A stretch of 37,934 nt of DNA. Source: Chloromonas sp. AAM2 (Eukaryota > Chlorophyta > Chlorophyceae > Chlamydomonadales > Chlamydomonadaceae). A model generated the notes under the pieces. It saw nothing but the letters and a program-made list of their open reading frames with translations. It had not been told where the DNA came from and ran no database searches. The stretch covers positions 23,079 through 61,012 of the forward strand of contig QAXH01005913.1 of assembly GCA_004335635.1 (NCBI GenBank), read 5' to 3'. Below are positions 32,510 to 37,934 of the stretch, one piece after another; the stretch's first letter is position 1, and every line of letters begins with the position of its first letter. The position numbers were made by a program, and so were the translations under genes.

Positions 32510-33042
32510 ATGAGCAACAACAAGCGGAACGGCAGGCTGGACTTAGGGCGCTTGGAGGTAAATGCCATGGCGGATGCCGCACCACCATGCTTCTCTAGCA
32601 ATGAGCATTCGTAACAATGTGATACTTTGCCTCTTCTTGCAGCTTGGCAGCCTACAGAAGTACGCGCGCAAGTACAGGCTTCCCGTCTCCACCAACTCCC
32701 GTCATGACCTCGAGACCCAAGTCAGCAAGCACTTCAACTCACAGCAGGTGAGAGCTGCGTACTTGCTGGTTGCTGCCTTTAAGCTGCTCAGCAGCCAAGT
32801 CTCACGTCTCTGGCCTGGAGATGCGGCCGTCCCCGGGCATTGGAAACGCTGCATGCACGACGACTGCATGCTGACATTCGCCCTGCGGTGACTTGCAGTT
32901 CATGCTGGACGACGAAGAGGTGCTGATCGCTTTCATCAAAGCACTGAAGAACAACGCTGCGCGTCCCAAGCCTCCTCCTCAAGGTTACCCTCCCAGGCAG
33001 CCCCAGCTACCTCATCATCAGCTGCCGCCTACGCGAAGATAG
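32510..33042 (+). CDS. SAP30-like Sin3/histone deacetylase complex subunit (3 exons, 98 aa)
   Basis: Exons: 32510-32557, 32643-32747, 32899-33042, all phase 0 with GT-AG introns. The product reads through DLGRLELGSLQKYARKYRL, then HDLETQVSKHFNSQQ and DDEEVLIAFIKALKNN. This matches the Sin3-binding domain of the SAP30 family in plants (short proteins with a DLxxLExxxLxxYxxxxxL...HFxSQQ...VixxFixaxK pattern). That domain bridges Sin3 and HDAC in transcriptional repression. The protein has little beyond this domain: a basic start MSNNKRNGR and a Pro/Gln/His-rich end. A GGTTAC after AAG CCT CCT CCT CAA could act as a donor, but reading through to TAG is simpler. Confidence 0.85.
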
Positions 33043-33274
33043 CTTCACTGCAGCGCGCACAGCAATGACTATAATGTGATGCGTCTGCAGCAAGCAGCAT
33101 CTCACTTCTTCATGTCCAGGTTCGGACACCGTGCTCCTAAGAAAGCGCCTTCGTAGATGGGCATGAGGGGGGGTGCTGCATCCTGCCGCTTTGGTTGTTA
33201 CGCCCCCTGTATTCACCACTTAGAATATCTGCCATGTAGGGCACTATTGCTTGACAGAACTGCGGTGCATGGAC

Positions 33275-33279
33275 TGTAA
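33275..33279 (+). terminator. Candidate polyadenylation signal TGTAA of the SAP30-like gene
   Basis: First TGTAA after the stop codon, about 230 nt downstream. Confidence 0.45.
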
Positions 33280-34029
33280 CTTCACAGGTCATGTCAATGC
33301 ACGCCACTGGTGTGCTGATTTGCGCAGCATCGGACCTCTTTCGAACTTTAGTTACAGATGCAAGCATTAGCAGGCAGTAGGGCAAGTGCTAGGGGTCGGG
33401 CTATGCAGCCTGGTTGCTGAGGTTGGCATCATGCATGGTGGTCAGGCGCTGCTTATGTTGCCACTAGATTGTTCCACCAACAGAAGCACAGCTGATGTAC
33501 AGGCTTTCTCGTGTACGCTTAGATAGCGAATGTTTGGGTCACTATGTGATTGGTCTGCTTCCCTTGTATTGGCATGATGGCGTGGTGCAATTGTGCCTCA
33601 TGATGATGCTTTGTGCATGAATTCTAGGTCTGAATTCCGACCTTGTGTGCCCAGGTCTCAGACATTACGCAACAGACGAACGCTGCCAGGTGTGGTTTTT
33701 GGCATTGACTGTTGCACAGACAAGTTTGCACTCTTCGTCTTCTGTAGGATATCGCCACGTGTCGGTTTTGTTTCAGCGCTTATGCTGGTATCAGTATCCT
33801 GTAAAGAAAGGAGAACACACGTTGACCATGTCCCTGCCATTGCCGGTTCTGAAGCCGCAGGTGGAGCGGCACCTGCGGCATGCTTTACTTCTAGCGGCAT
33901 AGAGAAGTGTTGGCCTGTACTTGTGCACAGGTCGAGGGAGGAGCTCCTTGCATTAGTGCAGTGCAAACCACATGGCCCGCCATTAGGTAATGTCCACACT
34001 GCAGACACCTCGGGTGGTACAAGATTCGC

Positions 34030-34034
34030 TTACA
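34030..34034 (-). terminator. Candidate polyadenylation signal (TGTAA on minus strand) of TDP1
   Basis: First minus-strand TGTAA after the TDP1 stop codon, about 270 nt downstream. Confidence 0.4.
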
Positions 34035-34303
34035 CAGCCCACGTTGCTCAGCCCACCAGAAGTGACCGTGCATGCAAACACTGGAACGTGCCTTGCAGCT
34101 GGTGGTGCAAGCCTTGAACACGGCCGCATACCGTCACCTTCAAAAAGACCCCAATTGCTGTCAAGTTCTCATATCCGCAAATGCGAATGTTACCAAACCC
34201 CAAGCTAAGCTTGCATCTAAGCGCAGCAGCCGCATGCACTGCACGATTCCAGCACCAGGCATACACGTGCACACCCATGTAGATGCAATGCCACTGCTTG
34301 TGC

Positions 34304-37300
34304 TCACGCCTGCGGTCCATACAAGTCCTCCATTGTGTATCCTAGGATATCCCTGCCTGGATAGATCACGTCCGCCATCCATGGCTGATCCACGCCGCTG
34401 GTGTAGCGCTCAGGGGGCAGCTTGTAAGGCAGCGGAATCATCACCTGGACCGTGGCAAGCGCTGCGCTTGCAATGTGGCCAGCTGTGCCTGTTGTCTGTG
34501 GTGTCGGTTGGTCAGCTGTTCTCTGCAGCATGTGATCCATGCTCCAGAACTCGACCTCTGGCTGAGCAGCACTTGAGCTGGCCGGCAATGCATCACTGCT
34601 ACCTGCGGCTGATGAGTTGATGGAGGTTGGGCATGACGCAGGCAGGGTGTCATGTGCGGGTGATGTGCAGCGGAAGCCATGGTGTCGGTGGCGCAGGTAG
34701 GCCGCCTCAAGGGAGGGAGTGAACAGAGTGCCCAGCTCTGCAGACAGGATGCACAAACAACTCTGTTTCCTATGCATCGGGTTTCACACAGAATCTCTCA
34801 CGCATTCAGTCTTGCACTTATCCCTGACGTGGAACGGTGAAAAAGCTGAGAAAATAGACCAAATTCATAATTTGGAACCGTAATCACTGAGGTGATCCGT
34901 GGGGTGATGAACAGCGGCAACAATGCTACATATGTTACAGCTCCTATCCACCAATTAAGAAATGCACTCAAGCGTGTTGGACTGAATAGACTGCTGCGTC
35001 TCAATGGTGCACAGCACCTTACCATAACTGAGGATCTTGAGAGTTGTGTCGCCTTTGCATAGCATGCCCCATGCCGCTGCGCACAAGGCCAGGAAAAAAG
35101 CGTGAGCAGCACACACATGAGTCGCTAACGAGGCCGTCGCTACATCACTGCATCACGTGCGTCAGTGGGACAGCAACCTGTAGCCGCACGTGTGGCAATG
35201 CAGCTGCTCTTCACCTTTGCTCAGATTGTGTGATCCCAGCAACACCCAGGCCAGCTGCTGGCCCAGAAACCGACAGTAGCTCTTGATGTGGGGCATGGCG
35301 CGCTGGCGTCCTGCGGGCTGACCGCCGAAACGTGCCATGTGACGTTGCAGAAACGGTTTCTCAACGTTTTTCTTGCACCCTGGGATGCTACCACCTGCAC
35401 ACCAGCCCTCCAAGGAATCGCGCACCTCCTGCACTCCACCACAGGCAACCAGAAATGGTCAGCATGCGGTCAGTATGCTGCAAACGAGCAACAACTAGTT
35501 CATGCAAGGTTTGGGCGCAGATACATAAACAAATTATTGAATGGGATGAATCTGAATGGCAGCCGTTATGGCTAGCCAGATGCGTTACTTCACTAACCAA
35601 GCCTTGTGCTGCAGCCCATGTAGCATGCATGGACTGTCGCCTGCCCGCCTGCATGACAGGCCGATGACCCGAGTGCGGCATGTGTGATCTGGTGACTTGA
35701 TAGGTGGGCACGTGTGTGCATGTCAACCGATTATCGTGCGGAAGCCGCTGCCTGCCTGCCTGCTTGCTTGCCATGTGGGAGCACCATCATGGTGGGCCTT
35801 GACGTAGCCATCCCAAACTGCCTCTAACAGCCTCTCGCTGCAATAGCTAGCTACCCTAGCTAACCCTAGTCTGCTTGTTAAGCTTCCCAACAGCACTCCA
35901 GGCCACCCGCACTGCGTACCCAGATTTGCTTGCCTGTACTGTTGGCCACACAAAGTGCAGCCGTGATGGCCCGACCACAGCAGCAGCACCTGCAGCAAAC
36001 CGTACGCACACTGTGGCACAGTGTAATGTCCTGGGACTGCCTGCCCTTGCTAGACCAACCTTGAAATTCAGTCTGCTCGCTCATGACAGGAGGGGTATGA
36101 TGGGTTACGCAGTGGCAGTGAAAAAGGAAAGTCACCGGTCCGCATTTGTGCCGAGTCCGAGATGGTAAGCCCCTCCGCCATGTACGACAAAGATGAGTCT
36201 ACCCTAGCCCTTTCCCCTCCTACAACAGTAGCAGTACGTCACATGCCAATACCAGACAAAATGCAGACGCTTGTTCTAATGAATCGTCACTGGGCAGTAG
36301 CTGTACAATTAGAAAGTGCAGATGCTTTTGCTAATAAAAATACACGCAGCCTCACCTGCACTTAGTGGGCTTACACTCGGTGCCGCTGTACCCCGGGCTG
36401 CTGCTGACATGGACCGAGCCATATCCTGCGTCAGCCACTTCTCATCCAGTGATCCGATTGATGAGCACTGCAGCACCAAGTGGCTGCCGGTGCGCCAGTC
36501 GCCCCCACCACTGGGCAAGGGCTCCTGCAACAGGGCAGGCAACACGACTGAAACCCATTGGGCAGAAACGGACAGAAACCCATCCAGTCTGTTGCAGGCA
36601 TGTCTGATACAGGCTGATGCGCGGTTTTTGATTCTTGTGCAGGCGACCACTGAAGAGGCAGCATCCGCCATGGCAAACTGCAGTCCCGCCATAGGAGCGT
36701 CGGGATTGCGGGTGAGCAGTGATGTACTGCGTTGTCTGCATGCCGGAAGGACTTGTGGGTACCAATACGAATTGCAAGCGGCCCACACTCGAACACAGCG
36801 CAGCACAGCGAACATGTCACTGCCTGGATGCACGTATTCAATGCTGACATCCCCTTGTGTGTGCTCTCACCCTGCTGAGCAGCTCCCTGAGTCTCATGTG
36901 CCCGTACTTGCACAGGTGGTTCCCCGAGTGCCAGCCGGGGACAGAGGGCACCAGGGCAGCGCGCGAGGAGGAGAGGTCGTGCGAGGACAGCAGGCCCAGC
37001 AGACGGGTCTGCGCCTGCGTGGGTTGCGCAGCAAACTCTGTCACCATGCAGCATGCTTGTCCAAGATCATGTGACACCATGGTGTGGGACGGGTCTAGGC
37101 TTGAAGCAACAGCAGGCACGACACACAAATGATCGGTCAATAACACACAGATTGATTGGACCTGGCTTAAGGACCTGCCCTGCTGTCTCCTGGTGTGGTC
37201 TGAAGGAACAACTGGAATGGCACACCATTCACCAGTTGATCACACACAATGAATCTGCCCTAGCGGCGGCTTGTCAGTTCCACACCTGTTGGGGCAGCCT

Positions 37301-37635
37301 GTAGTGGCGCAGGTAGTCCGTCAAGTCGCTCTGCAGGGGTGATGTGGGCGGTGACTGGGCGTCCTTGGGAGGAAAATCCTGACACCAACTGCAAGCAGGC
37401 GAGACATGTTTGGTATGTGTGCATGTGGGGAACGGGACAAACAGACACGTGCATGTGGGGAGCGTGGGACAAACAGACGCAAACTAGCGTGTACCCGAGC
37501 TGCATCTGATGATCCTGAGGATTTTGCTGCACCACTCAGATGCCCTTCCACAACTCACATGCCCTGAGATTTGACGGTACAATCCGGCTGCACCATGTTT
37601 GCTGTTAGGATGATAACCCTCAGCCCTCGCGCGTA
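34304..37635 (-). CDS. TDP1: Tyrosyl-DNA phosphodiesterase 1, C-terminal 416 residues (5' end outside window)
   Basis: Removes stalled topoisomerase I peptides from DNA 3' ends. Exons on the minus strand: 37635-37559, 37388-37286, 37014-36871, 36524-36356, 35989-35934, 35428-35215, 35076-35023, 34737-34304. Recognisable in order: GLRVIILTANMV...KSQG-IW, LTDYLRHYRLPQQ, LVPSVPGWHSG, KYGHMRLRELL, LVLQCSSIGSLDEKWL, LHFVWPTVQ, VRDSLEGWCAGGSIP, RAMPHIKSYCRF...GSHNLSKAAWG (the second His-Lys-Asn catalytic motif), SYELGTLFTP, PLPYKLPPERYTS and QPWMADVIYP. The first HxK motif should lie in an exon upstream, beyond the window edge. The start of the 37014 exon could instead be 37035 (GAG|TTT), which adds seven residues. 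A Ser/Thr/Pro-rich insert of about 70 residues sits between SYELGTLF and PLPYKLPP. One intron has a GC donor. Confidence 0.92.
35429..35933 (-). other. GC-AG intron (TDP1)
   Basis: The exon ends TGGCCAACAGTACAG and the intron opens GCAAGCAAATC; it ends GGAGTGCAG before GAGGTGCGCG. The join restores FVWPTVQ-EVRDSLEGW, the expected family sequence. No nearby GT keeps the frame. Confidence 0.85.
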
Positions 37636-37760
37636 CTGCAACACACATGCACCACACATGCGCACATCAGTCTCCTAGACAACAACAATACAGCCACACC
37701 ATCAAACCAAGGTAATAAGGCTAAGGCTCAAGTCACAGACTGCGTAGGATAATGTTAGGA

Positions 37761-37783
37761 TATATATATGTGTGTGTGTGTGT

Positions 37784-37815
<32 letters not shown>
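37761..37815. repeat. (TA)(GT)(AC) dinucleotide tract
   Basis: A short TA run is followed by about 16 nt of TG/GT (to 37785) and 30 nt of AC (37786-37815). Because GT and AC meet head to head, the junction is a perfect palindrome of up to 16 bp per arm, with Z-DNA-prone alternation. Confidence 0.95.
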
Positions 37816-37817
<2 letters not shown>

Positions 37818-37857
37818 GTTTTTTCCCCTCTATGAGGAGGCTCGGTCCGGGAAAGGC

Positions 37858-37925
37858 AGAAGAGGAGGGGAGAGAGGAGGGGGGAAAAGGGGGAAAGAGG
37901 AAGTAAAAGGAGGGTAAAAGGAAAG
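37858..37925. repeat. Polypurine tract at the window edge
   Basis: 46 uninterrupted purines (37858-37903), then a purine-rich continuation broken by only two T. It is a polypyrimidine run on the TDP1 coding strand, inside an intron. Confidence 0.9.
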
Positions 37926-37934
37926 TTTTCCACC

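Larger units (their letters stand above)
33043..34303. other. Intergenic between convergent SAP30-like and TDP1 genes
   Basis: 1.26 kb with both 3' UTRs. Open frames on both strands (33593-34117 plus, 34008-33658 minus, 33385-33137 minus) show no motif I recognise and no splice continuation. They are not called. Confidence 0.5.
37636..37934 (-). other. TDP1 intron, low-complexity, to the window edge
   Basis: Read on the coding strand, this holds pyrimidine-rich and dinucleotide repeats leading to the acceptor TGTTGCAG at 37636. I find no exon with the expected HxK motif in it. Confidence 0.6.

Noticed and set aside
33137..33385. Minus-strand frame with APQFCQAIVPYMADILSGEYRG
   Set aside because: Looks protein-like but I could not tie it to a family or extend it by splicing. 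It lies within the 3' UTR region of the SAP30-like gene.
33593..34117. 174-residue plus-strand open frame between SAP30-like and TDP1
   Set aside because: No family features, no splice partners, and the opposite strand is open as well; probably chance in a GC-rich spacer.
36645..36715. Minus-strand segment NPDAPMAGLQFAMADAASSVVA as an extra TDP1 exon
   Set aside because: The neighbouring exons join directly in phase with the expected family sequence (LLSR-EPLPSGGGDW), leaving no room for it.

Overview
The window is nuclear DNA of a eukaryote, most probably a chlorophyte green alga of the Chlamydomonadales type. Every gene I can read is split into short exons of 22 to about 400 nt, except the long last exons of two genes. 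The introns follow GT-AG or GC-AG rules, TGTAA-type polyadenylation motifs lie downstream of stop codons, and the DNA is rich in simple repeats. One coding segment ends with the RREWVDDD type C-terminus of a small plastid protein known from plants and algae. The species cannot be fixed from sequence alone. There is one assembly gap (13248-13553). No rRNA, tRNA, CRISPR array or bacterial-style operon was seen.

Layout. 487-8711 (+): cytosolic-type glucose-6-phosphate dehydrogenase, 18 exons, 576 aa. 10055-10638 (-): 124-aa conserved single-membrane-span protein, probably plastid. 11261-15551 (-): 374-aa coiled-coil protein in 9 exons, with an intronic 37-bp minisatellite that contains the gap. 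16983-18389: a 1.4-kb DNA transposon relic with terminal inverted repeats, a 7-bp target duplication and the N-terminal half of a KDZ-type (Kyakuja/Dileera/Zisupton) transposase. 18982-26299 (+): about 1450-aa protein with a GYF-like segment, a PIN nuclease domain and a 900-residue glutamine-rich tail. 28226-32082 (-): 443-aa MFS transporter. 32510-33042 (+): 98-aa SAP30-like Sin3/HDAC subunit, head-to-head with the transporter. 34304-37635 (-): tyrosyl-DNA phosphodiesterase 1, whose N-terminal exons lie outside the window.

The genes do not form one pathway. They are ordinary housekeeping genes: NADPH supply, DNA repair, chromatin, RNA processing and transport. The less ordinary content is in the non-coding parts. 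I see three GC-AG introns among 51 modelled introns, tandem repeats that start at or contain 5' splice sites, a dispersed repeat of about 60 bp present four times (once as a perfect hairpin), and the KDZ relic with intact ends. Exon models were built by hand from reading frame, splice sites and remembered family conservation. Exon phases add up for every gene.
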